Part shown: positions 8,294 through 15,720 of the stretch, in pieces
How the letters are laid out: every line of letters starts with the position of its first letter
How positions within the stretch are numbered: the first letter of the stretch is position 1
Source: Candidatus Geocrenenecus sp. JGI 0000106-J15
GTDB lineage: Archaea; Thermoproteota; Nitrososphaeria_A; Caldarchaeales; Wolframiiraptoraceae
NCBI GenBank assembly: GCA_000405685.1
Contig: ASPF01000005.1
Location: 22,260 to 58,181, forward strand
Direction of reading: 5' to 3'
Length of the DNA: 35,922 bases
Translations under genes and position numbers: made by a program
Notes under the pieces: generated by a model
The model's input: the letters and a program-made list of their open reading frames with translations, nothing else
Database searches by the model: none
What the model was told of the DNA's origin: nothing

Positions 8294-8689
8294 TCAATTT
8301 TTCAGTAGGCTCCCATTTAAATCTCCATAATCCTTTCCAACGTCTTCTAATACTACCGCCAGTTCACTTATCATCTTATCGCTTATAAGTACTTCATCTG
8401 CTATAGGTGATATCACTACGTCACCTTCTACTTCGGGTGATTGAGCATCTTCAGCTGATATGGCCACTTTACATGCTCTTGGAATTATCCAGACTTTTAA
8501 TGGTCCCCCTGCAGTCTCAAACTCTGTTTCTTCTGCATTCTCTAAAAGTGGCCACAACCCTACCATCTTAGCCAACTCTAATGGAATAAGGATCTGAGGT
8601 GTCTCAGATTCACATCCACTATTTAGAAGAGGTATAGTCTCAACTAATCTATCTCTACATAGAATTCTCGTCTTTACTCTTACTACCAC
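8294..8689 (-). CDS. Hypothetical protein with a retropepsin-like (clan AA) pattern
   Basis: This 131-aa acidic protein begins with a short basic strand. It then shows LLNSGCES (21-28), ILIPLELAKMVGLWP (33-47), a FETAGG strand-turn (57-62) and a C-terminal ILI-like strand with EVLIS. The order resembles small clan AA aspartic protease domains, in which the first motif is normally DTG or DSG. Here it is NSG, so the catalytic aspartate is absent. From family memory, similar crenarchaeal proteins often carry N at this place, so it may be an authentic non-catalytic or differently acting group. The start is a GTG at 8689 with a GGTGA ribosome-binding sequence about 6 nt upstream. It is divergent from cas6. 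Function unknown. Confidence 0.6.
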   Translation of the reverse strand: MVVRVKTRILCRDRLVETIPLLNSGCESETPQILIPLELAKMVGLWPLLENAEETEFETAGGPLKVWIIPRACKVAISAEDAQSPEVEGDVVISPIADEVLISDKMISELAVVLEDVGKDYGDLNGSLLKN

Positions 8690-8828
8690 TATCCTTCACC
8701 GCTTTTACTCTTCCCACCCGTGTCTTATGATCTCTAATCTACAAAGTCAATGTTTAGAGGAGGCTTAACCGACTTTTCATCTTCTAAGAGAAAGATCTTG
8801 AAAGTCCTATGTAGTGGAGCGAAAGTGG

Positions 8829-8838
8829 CTTTAACATC
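8829..8838 (+). promoter_or_regulatory. Possible TATA box of cas6
   Basis: GCTTTAACAT preceded by purine-rich GCGAAAG (a BRE-like context) lies about 29 nt before the cas6 ATG, predicting a leader of only a few bases. Confidence 0.4.
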
Positions 8839-8861
8839 CTTCTTTATCGTTTTGTAGATAT

Positions 8862-9752
8862 ATGCTAGGTTTATTTCTAGGAGGCATCGTCTATACTTCT
8901 AGGGCTGATGGTTTGGGCGTCGATATTATAGGTGTTATTGCTTCTTCACCTTTAGAGTATTACCAGAAGTATTCTTCAGGCTTCAGTATTAGAGGTTTAT
9001 TCTACAGGATACTCAAAGTATCTGATGCTGTTCTAGCGTTTAAGATACATGAATCCCGTGGTCTCGCACCATTCTCAGCCTCACCACTTATAAAGCTTGA
9101 GAACGACATGTACTACTTCAGGTATACATCATTTGATGGTAGGATAACTAGAGCATTACTAGAATATTTCAAGAAGAATGATGAAGTAAAGCTATTTGAT
9201 ACAAGATTCTATGTCAACGAGGTAACATTCAAGAGTATCGATTTAAAGAAGCTTCTACAAGAATCATATCCTTACGATAAATATGAGATAGAGTTTATCA
9301 GCCCAACAAGCTTTAGAAGACCCTGCCCATACATACCCCTACATACTCTAGGATTTATATCTAGGATGCTTAAAGTATTCGGCAGACCCAGATCAACATA
9401 TAGATACTATCCTCTACCAGATCCAATCTTAATGTTTAGAAACATATGCAGACTTTGGAGAGAATACGGCGGAGTCACGATAAAGTCTAGAAAATATACA
9501 AGATGGCTTGAAGAAGGAGGCGTCGCTCTCTCAGGCGTAGAAAGTATTAGAACAGTAAAACTGCTCCATAGGAGAGGGAAGGCATTCATCGTAGGATTCA
9601 TCGGTAAAGCACGCCTCAGCCTCCCACATGATACATATGATGAAGAATATGCGAGAGCAACGAATGCATTACTAAGACTTGGAGAAGAAGTGCAAGTTGG
9701 AGTAAATAGAACAGCAGGATTCGGATTATACAGGATCATCAAACAGAGGTAA
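8862..9752 (+). CDS. cas6: CRISPR RNA endoribonuclease Cas6
   Basis: Cas6 cuts pre-crRNA within each repeat to supply guides to class 1 effectors. The clearest sign is the C-terminal glycine-rich loop, VGVNRTAGFGLYRI (residues 279-292), typical of the second ferredoxin-like fold of Cas6. Mid-protein FISPTSFRR and GFIGKARLSLP and an N-terminal LAPFSASPL segment also fit. At 296 aa it is in the family's normal range. The usual N-terminal catalytic histidine is not obvious, which is common in crenarchaeal Cas6. It stands away from the main cas operon (25.3-31.7 kb) and next to a cas4 fragment and repeat-like sequence, so it may be the surviving gene of a partly lost CRISPR locus and could process repeats for the remote effector. 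Confidence 0.85.
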   Translation: MLGLFLGGIVYTSRADGLGVDIIGVIASSPLEYYQKYSSGFSIRGLFYRILKVSDAVLAFKIHESRGLAPFSASPLIKLENDMYYFRYTSFDGRITRALLEYFKKNDEVKLFDTRFYVNEVTFKSIDLKKLLQESYPYDKYEIEFISPTSFRRPCPYIPLHTLGFISRMLKVFGRPRSTYRYYPLPDPILMFRNICRLWREYGGVTIKSRKYTRWLEEGGVALSGVESIRTVKLLHRRGKAFIVGFIGKARLSLPHDTYDEEYARATNALLRLGEEVQVGVNRTAGFGLYRIIKQR

Positions 9753-9897
9753 AGGGCCATCAAGAAGAGGAGGCTCTCCAGCAAACATACAAGACATAAA
9801 AAGTTGAATATAGAGGAGATAGAAGTTTACAACTTAGATCTACATATTTTCATATATACAATTCCAGGTCTTAATCTTATGGTATTGGCATCAGTGG

Positions 9898-10161
9898 TTA
9901 GTATCCATGACAGAGCTTTCTATAGAAGCAGCTTGTACATTTCTCCATCCATCTATACTCAGGCATATATCCATGCTCTATTATCTCATGGATCTTCTCG
10001 ACAAGTTTTATAGTATATTGTCTAAGCTGGGGTGTGAACCTCCTCTCAAACCATTTCCCCGACTTCTTATAGAATACAACTATTTTGTAGACGGGGTCTC
10101 TAAACTCTTCTTCAACCATCAACAATATTGAAGTTGAAGGATATAGTGGTAGGAGGCTCAA
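9898..10161 (-). pseudogene. cas4: C-terminal fragment of Cas4 (RecB-like exonuclease)
   Basis: The last 75 or so residues read like the end of Cas4: a VEEEF..PVYK segment, a FTPQLRQYTIKLVEKIHEII helix, GYMPEY, and a terminal KCTSCFYRKLCHGY. That last piece supplies three of the four iron-sulfur cluster cysteines (C..C.....C). The nuclease half (first cysteine and the PD-(D/E)XK residues), about 100 residues, is missing. Upstream of about 10140 the frame no longer resembles Cas4, and a plus-strand ORF begins there instead. Cas4 normally acts with Cas1 and Cas2 in spacer acquisition; neither is present in the window. This is a dead remnant of an adaptation module. Confidence 0.65.
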
Positions 10162-10204
10162 TATAGACCCGATCGAGCTGCTAAACTATATCCGCCGAAA
10201 TGCT

Positions 10205-10561
10205 ATGAGCTACGCTGCAATACATAGCCCGAAGATAAAGTGGTACCGAGGTTCGGAACTCTATCGGGAGAGACTCCTAGAATTCCACGAGAAAGTGATG
10301 AAGCTAAATTTCACGCATATCGTAGCCCTCGTAAACACTCATCTAGAGATGACAATCCCCTTTGAGCTTAGAAACGAGGAAGCCCACCTCATCAACAATG
10401 GATTCATCTCAGAGAATAGACGTTTAAGACCGTATGGAAGATGGATAATCTCCATGGTAGAAAAATACTTAAGAAAAAAGAAAGCGAGGCTCTTAATCTT
10501 GATAGCCTGGTTCCCGAAACACAGCTCATTGACATACCCGCTGGATACACTACCACCATAA
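10205..10561 (+). CDS. Unrecognised 118-aa ORF, possibly a truncated foreign gene
   Basis: The frame is open from about 10092 and has its first ATG at 10205. The product is basic and aromatic-rich, with a lysine-rich helix (VEKYLRKKKARLL) near residues 85-97 followed by a hydrophobic strand and a proline-containing end. I do not recognise a family. Its codon third positions are more GC-rich than neighbouring genes, hinting at transfer. It starts where the cas4 fragment loses similarity and runs the other way, so it may itself be the C-terminal part of a longer protein cut at the same junction. No clear promoter is seen before it. Confidence 0.4.
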   Translation: MSYAAIHSPKIKWYRGSELYRERLLEFHEKVMKLNFTHIVALVNTHLEMTIPFELRNEEAHLINNGFISENRRLRPYGRWIISMVEKYLRKKKARLLILIAWFPKHSSLTYPLDTLPP

Positions 10562-11119
10562 TACCCGCATAGTCTCTCCATGAGATTAACAAGCATAATT
10601 CTCTAAACTTAACCTTTCTCTCAACTTTTCTAGACTTTAAGACAGGTACATTTCAAATTCGTTCCTTTCAACTCACTTTTTCAGGCTCAGCCTCACTAGC
10701 ATAGGCCTAAACCATTCAGCATAAGGCTCACTTTAAACTCTCTATGCGAGACCCAACACACTATATAATTAATTATTCTAGAGTACTTTCAATTCTTTCT
10801 TTTTTGAGATTCAATCCACACGTGTTCTACCGATATCAGCCGAGGCTATCTCAGCATCCTTTCTATTCTTTCTTTGATTTTCTCCCACGTATCAGGTTGC
10901 TAATGTAGACGCTATTTAAAAGTTGTTAGACCTGAAGTTGGCCCTGTCAACTTTTACTTAGGTTTTTCTTTTTATGTCTATGGCCAGTTTTCTATTCTCT
11001 TACGCCATGTATTGGATTATATCCTCGAGAAGATGTCCAGACTATACAGGTTTTAACAACTACTCATTATAATAGATAAATACTATGCATACACTATCTA
11101 TGCAACAATCATCATTGAG
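10562..11119. other. Intergenic stretch with CRISPR-repeat-like remains
   Basis: No gene is visible. The plus strand has several pyrimidine-rich pieces beginning CTTTC or CTTTA, described in the CRISPR entry, and T-rich tracts near 10965-10976 that could end transcription. The rest has no open frame of note. Confidence 0.45.
10665..10885. CRISPR. Probable decayed CRISPR remnant (one good repeat-like unit, several weak)
   Basis: At 10786-10812 the plus strand begins CTTTCAATTCTT and ends TTGAGATTC. Read on the minus strand this is GAATCTCAAAAA...GAATTGAAAG, which from memory is nearly the Pyrobaculum/Thermoproteus-type repeat, with a 3-nt insertion. At 10859 a second piece shares 18 of its first 19 bases (CTTTCTATTCTTTC...) but not the end. 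Weaker CTTTCAACTC and CTTTAAACTC pieces start at 10665 and 10731. Spacings are 66, 55 and 73 nt, near a crenarchaeal repeat-spacer unit but irregular. Proximity to cas6 and a cas4 fragment supports the reading. It is not a working array. Confidence 0.38.
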
Positions 11120-11713
11120 TTATAATGAGCCCTCATCTACTCCGTGACATGTAGAGAGTATTTCTTCTGCAGTAGGCCATTTATCATTATAATGACTTGT
11201 ATTTATTCTAGGTATGAGTGCAGAGAGTACAGATTGAATACAAAGGTCTATCCTAAGGACCTTCTGTTTTGTTAGATACCCTACTGCACCTATACTGTTG
11301 CCTATATTCCTTATTCCTGAAATTTTTTCAACTATCTCTTCAGACTCTACACACTTTCTTGAAAATACTCCATAAATCACTTTTATTGGGAGCTCGAAGC
11401 CCATGCTTACACCAATAGTCACTAGATGGCGTCTATCAACTATTGCACATATATGTTTATCCATGTATCCAGTTATACTCCAAGGCATCTTGATTAAGCC
11501 TGCCTCGATCCCGACACCATAGTCATAATCACCTGAAGAGACTGCTTGGAGACCTCTTAAAACAGCGTATCTAATAGTTTCATTATATCCAATCGGCTGA
11601 GGAATAGATTTTACAGCTAAACTCTCAACTACAATATCTGTAAAGAATAATCTAAAACTTTTTTCTACAGCTTCAACCTTAATCGGATTCTCTGACCCAA
11701 CTGAGATCCTCAT
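11120..11713 (-). CDS. Inosine/xanthosine triphosphatase (DUF84/YjjX family)
   Basis: The N-terminus MRISVGSENPIKVEAVEKSF carries the family's GSxNPxKxxAV motif, and SIPQPIGYNETIRYAVLRG (residues 41-59) matches its substrate-binding segment. A YGVGIEAGL piece (65-73) follows. The enzyme hydrolyses non-canonical purine triphosphates such as ITP and XTP, cleaning the nucleotide pool of deaminated bases. At 197 aa it is slightly long for the family, with a serine- and histidine-containing tail. The ATG at 11713 is close to the start site predicted from its TATA box, so the mRNA is nearly leaderless. It shows no functional link to its neighbours. Confidence 0.82.
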   Translation of the reverse strand: MRISVGSENPIKVEAVEKSFRLFFTDIVVESLAVKSIPQPIGYNETIRYAVLRGLQAVSSGDYDYGVGIEAGLIKMPWSITGYMDKHICAIVDRRHLVTIGVSMGFELPIKVIYGVFSRKCVESEEIVEKISGIRNIGNSIGAVGYLTKQKVLRIDLCIQSVLSALIPRINTSHYNDKWPTAEEILSTCHGVDEGSL

Positions 11714-11737
11714 ACATGGGGGATCGATATTTCAAGC

Positions 11738-11747
11738 AATAAATATT
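11738..11747 (-). promoter_or_regulatory. TATA box of the DUF84 NTPase gene
   Basis: On the minus strand this reads AATATTTATT, centred about 29 nt before the ATG, predicting a start site about 3 nt upstream of the gene. Confidence 0.5.
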
Positions 11748-11848
11748 ATTTGAGTATGGTCACCCTATTACTTCTTCTATATAACTCATGCCGAGTGGTA
11801 ATATTCACTTTCTCTAGTTGAGACTTGAGTAAACCTCGAACCTGTTAT

Positions 11849-12865
11849 TCAGCCCTTGATTTTTCTATCATATTCTACAAGATCTTTATGCACAAATCTG
11901 CCTGCACGGGTTATTAGTATTCCATCGAAATAAACTTCTGGATTGAATACTCCTAGGTCTGTATGGGACTTGGCTTTTCCGATCTTTCCCTTGAATTTCA
12001 GACTTTGAGAGCCGAAGCCGAATTCGATGCATGCATATACTCTCTCATCTTCTAATGGCACCCCGATGAGTTTAGCTCTAGGATGGAATCCCCATGAAGC
12101 ATGCGCAAGATAATACATTTTCTCGTCGTTGAGGCTTCTAAGCCAGTTCTCGAATATTTTTGCTTCCACGCCTCCTTCGATCTTCGTTATTCTTCCTTCT
12201 CTGACATTTATTCTAACAGGGTTTTTGAGAACTCCTATCTCTGAGGGTGGCCATATAAATGTATCAGCGACTACGATGCCTTCAATACTATCTTCAATAG
12301 GCGCCCAAGATATTTGCCCTCCTAATGGTTTGTAAATTCCCTTTTCATTCAGTATTCCATCGTTATGGAAGACAGGTCTATTAACATCATTCTCGAACCT
12401 TAAGTTTGTTCCATTCTCACTTTTGATCAGCACTTCTTTAGCATTCTTTGTTAACTCTGCTAGATGGTCTCCGAGTTCACACATCATCAGATAATCAGTC
12501 TTACCTATAAGCCTAATCATCATATCTGGAGTAGTGCCTGTTAACTCCAGTATCCTGGTTCCAGTCTTAAGAGCTTCAGTATAAGCAGATGTATGAAGTA
12601 TATACATTAAGGGAAGACTAATTACTACATCGCTAGACTTCATAGCCTCCGCTACAGGTTTTGGAGGCTCAATATTCACATCATCTCTCGTCTCGTATAT
12701 CATAATACTTGACTGGCCGCCTAAAACACGTGCTGCTGAAGATAGAAGTTTAATCATCTCCCAGTCTATAGCAGTATCAGCTAAGATCAAAACTTGTTCA
12801 CCAGCTTTTATTCTAGCAAGGTCTCGAGCAGTTTTTAAAGAAGCTTCATAAAGCTCCATAAACAT
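11849..12865 (-). CDS. M29/NicX-like metallohydrolase (aminopeptidase T-related)
   Basis: This 338-aa protein looks like the branch of peptidase family M29 that includes leucyl aminopeptidase-like proteins and the 2,5-dihydroxypyridine dioxygenase NicX. Conserved pieces are a PIEDSIEG segment, AHASWGFHPRAKL (about 254-266) and SHTDLGVFNP (about 300-309). The His and the HxD pair fit known metal ligands. The N-terminal half has the family's open alpha/beta domain with VVISLPLMY. Whether it cleaves a peptide bond or opens a ring cannot be told. It lies beside aroM and the Dpp importer, the usual company of peptide or hydantoin catabolic clusters. TTG at 12871 and ATG at 12865 and 12859 are all possible starts. 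Confidence 0.78.
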   Translation of the reverse strand: MFMELYEASLKTARDLARIKAGEQVLILADTAIDWEMIKLLSSAARVLGGQSSIMIYETRDDVNIEPPKPVAEAMKSSDVVISLPLMYILHTSAYTEALKTGTRILELTGTTPDMMIRLIGKTDYLMMCELGDHLAELTKNAKEVLIKSENGTNLRFENDVNRPVFHNDGILNEKGIYKPLGGQISWAPIEDSIEGIVVADTFIWPPSEIGVLKNPVRINVREGRITKIEGGVEAKIFENWLRSLNDEKMYYLAHASWGFHPRAKLIGVPLEDERVYACIEFGFGSQSLKFKGKIGKAKSHTDLGVFNPEVYFDGILITRAGRFVHKDLVEYDRKIKG

Positions 12866-12899
12866 ACTCAATTTTTATCACCTAACACGATCTCAGAAG

Positions 12900-12910
12900 A
12901 TGTATAACGT
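12900..12910 (-). promoter_or_regulatory. Possible TATA box of the M29-like gene
   Basis: ACGTTATACAT on the minus strand is centred about 39 nt before the ATG at 12865, predicting transcription from about 12878. Confidence 0.4.
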
Positions 12911-12985
12911 CCTAATAAAGTTGAGTCAATATCAACTATCTAGTAGTAGAGTACTCTTCTAAGAAACTATCGGCATGTCATCTGA

Positions 12986-12995
12986 TATAAAATTA
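12986..12995 (+). promoter_or_regulatory. TATA box of the aroM-family gene
   Basis: TATAAAATTA is centred 25 nt before the TTG at 13015, predicting a leaderless transcript that begins at the start codon. Confidence 0.5.
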
Positions 12996-13014
12996 AATAC
13001 TTTTAATAGTACTA

Positions 13015-13719
13015 TTGGTATGTCATAAGAGGCTGAGAAAGTTGTCCAAAAAGTTAGGAGTAGTAACAATCGGTCAAGCTCCAAGAGATGACCTTATTGA
13101 AGATTTTCTAAGAAACTTACCCACTAATGTTGAAGTTATACAAGTAGGAGCTCTAGATGATCTTAATCTTGAGATGATAACTTCACAGCTTTCACCTGAA
13201 GTAGGTGAAATACTGTATATTACGAGGTTAAGAAATGGCTCAGAGGTAAGAGTGTCTAAGAATAAACTCCTACCTTTAATGCAATCTAAGATTAGCTACT
13301 TAGACTCAATCGGTGTTGATATTATAACAATACTATGCTCAGGCGAGTTCCCTCAATTCGAGGCCAAGACACCTATAATATATCCAGATAAGGTCTTGAA
13401 GGGAATAGCTTCAAGCATTTCATACGATGGAAAGGTAGCGGTATTAATACCTGGTAGAGAGCAAGTCAACTATGCGTATGATAAATGGTCAGAGTATTTC
13501 AGAGAGCTAGAAGTCATTCCTATATCTCCTTATAGTTCAAGAATGCAAGATTTTATTGATGTAGCCAAATTTATTAAAGAGAATAAGATCGAGTTCGTAA
13601 TAATGGATTGCATGGGATATAGGCTTCTCCATAAAGATACGCTTAAAAATGTGGCCAGAAACAGTAGGATAATTACCACCAGAGGGGTCTTAGCAAAAGT
13701 TCTTACTGAAATAATGTGA
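13015..13719 (+). CDS. AroM-family protein
   Basis: The N-terminal KLGVVTIGQAPRDD (about residues 13-26) is the signature of the AroM family, named after an E. coli gene next to aroL but of unknown biochemistry. Later segments IITILCSGEFP and VIMDCMGY put two cysteines at positions like the paired catalytic cysteines of the Asp/Glu/hydantoin racemase fold, to which AroM is structurally related. At 234 aa it is full length. The start is most likely the TTG at 13015, because the TATA box predicts transcription there. It is divergent from the M29-like gene and ends 80 nt from dppC, which is convergent. Inference: a racemase- or decarboxylase-like enzyme acting on the imported compound. Confidence 0.85.
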   Translation: MVCHKRLRKLSKKLGVVTIGQAPRDDLIEDFLRNLPTNVEVIQVGALDDLNLEMITSQLSPEVGEILYITRLRNGSEVRVSKNKLLPLMQSKISYLDSIGVDIITILCSGEFPQFEAKTPIIYPDKVLKGIASSISYDGKVAVLIPGREQVNYAYDKWSEYFRELEVIPISPYSSRMQDFIDVAKFIKENKIEFVIMDCMGYRLLHKDTLKNVARNSRIITTRGVLAKVLTEIM

Positions 13720-13800
13720 CCATATTTATCGTAAAGATTACTCCAACAATTTTAATGACCCAGTCAAAAATTGATACATAAATAATTCATAGTCTATACT

Positions 13801-14697
13801 TCATCTCTTTCTCAACCGTGGATTCAGGTGCTCGATCAATCCGTCTCCCAGTAGGTTAAGTCCAATTACAATTATTGACAATACGAGACCAGGGAAGAAG
13901 GCCATGAACCAAGCTCTAACAAGATACTGCTGTGCAGTATTTAACATAAGTCCGAGGCTTGGAACATTGGGGTCAGCTATTCCTAGAAATCCTAATCCAG
14001 CTTCTACGAGTATGGCGGTATTTACTTGAAGAACAGCGTAGGGAATAATAGCTGGAATCGCATTTGGTAAAATCTCCTCAAAGATTATCTTTACATCACT
14101 TAATCCCACAGCTTTCGCAGCCTCCACGAACGGACGCTCCTTTATCGATAGAAACTCTGCTCTCATCATTCGTGCTATACCTGGCCAACTAACAATACCT
14201 ATCGCTATTATAATGTTCTGGAAATTTTGTCCAAATATAGCTACTATAACTAATGCAAGCAGAAACTGCGGTATAATTAGTGCCATATCAGTTATTCTCA
14301 TTAAGGCATCTTCGAGGAGTCCACCGTAATAGCCTGCTATTACTCCTATCAGTATCCCAATAGCTAAGGAGATCGTGACTGCGCTAACACCAACAATCAG
14401 GGAAGTCCTTATTCCATAGAGAACATTAGTATATATGTCTCTACCTAGGTCATCTACTCCGAAAGGATGTAGGGCTACAGGTGGAGTAAATGGTTTTCCC
14501 ACTAGAGTTTTCAGAGGCGGATACCATGTAATGAATGGAGCTACTAGAGCTAGAATTATAACTATCAACACTATTATAAAACCAGCTGTAAATCGTGGAT
14601 TAACCTTGAAAACTTTAGAGGACTTGTATAATAACTGCAACCCAACATTCTTGAGATGATAAGTATATGCTGCTCCCTGGTTGTTCATCTTCATCAC
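13801..14697 (-). CDS. dppC: Dipeptide/oligopeptide ABC transporter permease (DppC-like)
   Basis: This is one of two membrane subunits of a peptide-type ABC importer. An N-terminal cytoplasmic stretch is followed by a first membrane helix (about 37-57). A long external loop contains PFGVDDLGRDIYTNVLYG, the DppC/OppC hallmark, and then come about five more helices. The cytoplasmic EAA loop reads EAAKAVGLSDVKIIFEEILP and contacts the ATPases. At 298 aa it is full length. It is last in a four-gene minus-strand operon (dppD-dppF-dppB-dppC) and its ATG overlaps the end of dppB by 4 nt, so assembly is probably coupled. Confidence 0.93.
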   Translation of the reverse strand: MMKMNNQGAAYTYHLKNVGLQLLYKSSKVFKVNPRFTAGFIIVLIVIILALVAPFITWYPPLKTLVGKPFTPPVALHPFGVDDLGRDIYTNVLYGIRTSLIVGVSAVTISLAIGILIGVIAGYYGGLLEDALMRITDMALIIPQFLLALVIVAIFGQNFQNIIIAIGIVSWPGIARMMRAEFLSIKERPFVEAAKAVGLSDVKIIFEEILPNAIPAIIPYAVLQVNTAILVEAGLGFLGIADPNVPSLGLMLNTAQQYLVRAWFMAFFPGLVLSIIVIGLNLLGDGLIEHLNPRLRKR

Positions 14698-15662
14698 CTT
14701 AAACGTATTCGAGGATCAATTATACCGTAGAGTACATCTACAATTAAATTTGCTAGGATTACGATTATTGAACCATAAATAAAGATTCCCAGCACAACTG
14801 GATAGTCTCTTAATCTAATAGAATCATATAAGAGGGAGCCCATTCCAGGCCATGCAAATACGGTCTCCGTTAATATTGCTCCTACTAGGAGGACGCCTGT
14901 GTTAAATCCTGTATAAGTTACGACTGGTATTAATGCATTTCTAAGAGCATGCCTGAATACTACCCTTGACTCAGGGATCCCTTTAGCACGAGCAGTCACT
15001 ATATAGTCTTGAGTTAAGGCCTCTAAAACGCTTCCTCTCGTTATCTTGGTAGTAAATGCTATGTTAAAGATTGCTAGAGTCATGGCAGGTAGCGTTAAAT
15101 GATATAGGACATCAAGAAAGTATTCCAAACCCTGGTATTCATATCCGACTGAAACCATTCCTCCTAAAGGGAAGATGCCCAGCCATACTGCAAAGACTAT
15201 TAGTATTATCTGTCCAAGCCAGAAGTATGGAATCGAGATACCTATAATTGAAAGAGTTGATAGAGTTAAGTCAGCCACCCCTCTTCTTGCCGCTGCAATA
15301 GTTCCAACTATGATTCCAACTAATGCTGAAATAAACATCGCTGTTAAAACTAGCAGTAAAGTTGCAGGTATACGTTCAACTATGAGCTTAGCAACAGGCT
15401 CAGATCTCAAATAAGAATATCCCAGGTCTCCTCTGAAAACATTTGAGATGTAGATTACGAATTGATCGTATAATGGTCTATCTAATCCTAGTCTCTCCCT
15501 CATAGCTTTAACAAATGATTCATCCCCTACCTCTCCAACAAGAATATATGTAGGGTCTCCAGGAGCCAGCCGGACCAGCAGAAAAGTAACTATTATAACA
15601 ACGAGTATCATAGGAACATATTGGATTAATCTTCTAATAATGAAAAATATTAATGGAGACAT
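14694..15662 (-). CDS. dppB: Dipeptide/oligopeptide ABC transporter permease (DppB-like)
   Basis: The start IRRLIQYVPMILVVIIVTF and the LVRLAPGDP segment at the first periplasmic turn are typical of DppB/OppB. A long loop is followed by membrane helices at about 105-130, 140-170, 190-215 and 250-315. The EAA loop reads TARAKGIPESRVVFRHALRN and couples the permease to the ATPases. At 322 aa it is complete. It pairs with DppC to form the translocation path. The ATG at 15662 lies 58 nt after dppF. Confidence 0.94.
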   Translation of the reverse strand: MSPLIFFIIRRLIQYVPMILVVIIVTFLLVRLAPGDPTYILVGEVGDESFVKAMRERLGLDRPLYDQFVIYISNVFRGDLGYSYLRSEPVAKLIVERIPATLLLVLTAMFISALVGIIVGTIAAARRGVADLTLSTLSIIGISIPYFWLGQIILIVFAVWLGIFPLGGMVSVGYEYQGLEYFLDVLYHLTLPAMTLAIFNIAFTTKITRGSVLEALTQDYIVTARAKGIPESRVVFRHALRNALIPVVTYTGFNTGVLLVGAILTETVFAWPGMGSLLYDSIRLRDYPVVLGIFIYGSIIVILANLIVDVLYGIIDPRIRLR

Positions 15663-15720
15663 CTAATTTTGAAGAGATACTTATACTTAAAAAGTTTTCT
15701 TTTTAGACTTAGAAAAGGAT

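Noticed and set aside
8755..8890. Minus-strand frame of about 45 codons upstream of the retropepsin-like gene, overlapping the cas6 start
   Set aside because: It has no ATG, GTG or TTG start and overlaps cas6; it may be a remnant but cannot be supported as a gene.
9804..10131. Plus-strand frames of 69 and 74 codons antisense to the cas4 fragment
   Set aside because: The minus strand carries the Cas4 cysteine motif; the plus frames look like its complement and match nothing.
10339..10596. Minus-strand frames opposite the 118-aa ORF, considered as the missing N-terminus of Cas4
   Set aside because: No PD-(D/E)XK-like residues or first cluster cysteine in a plausible order; the plus strand looks more coding-like.
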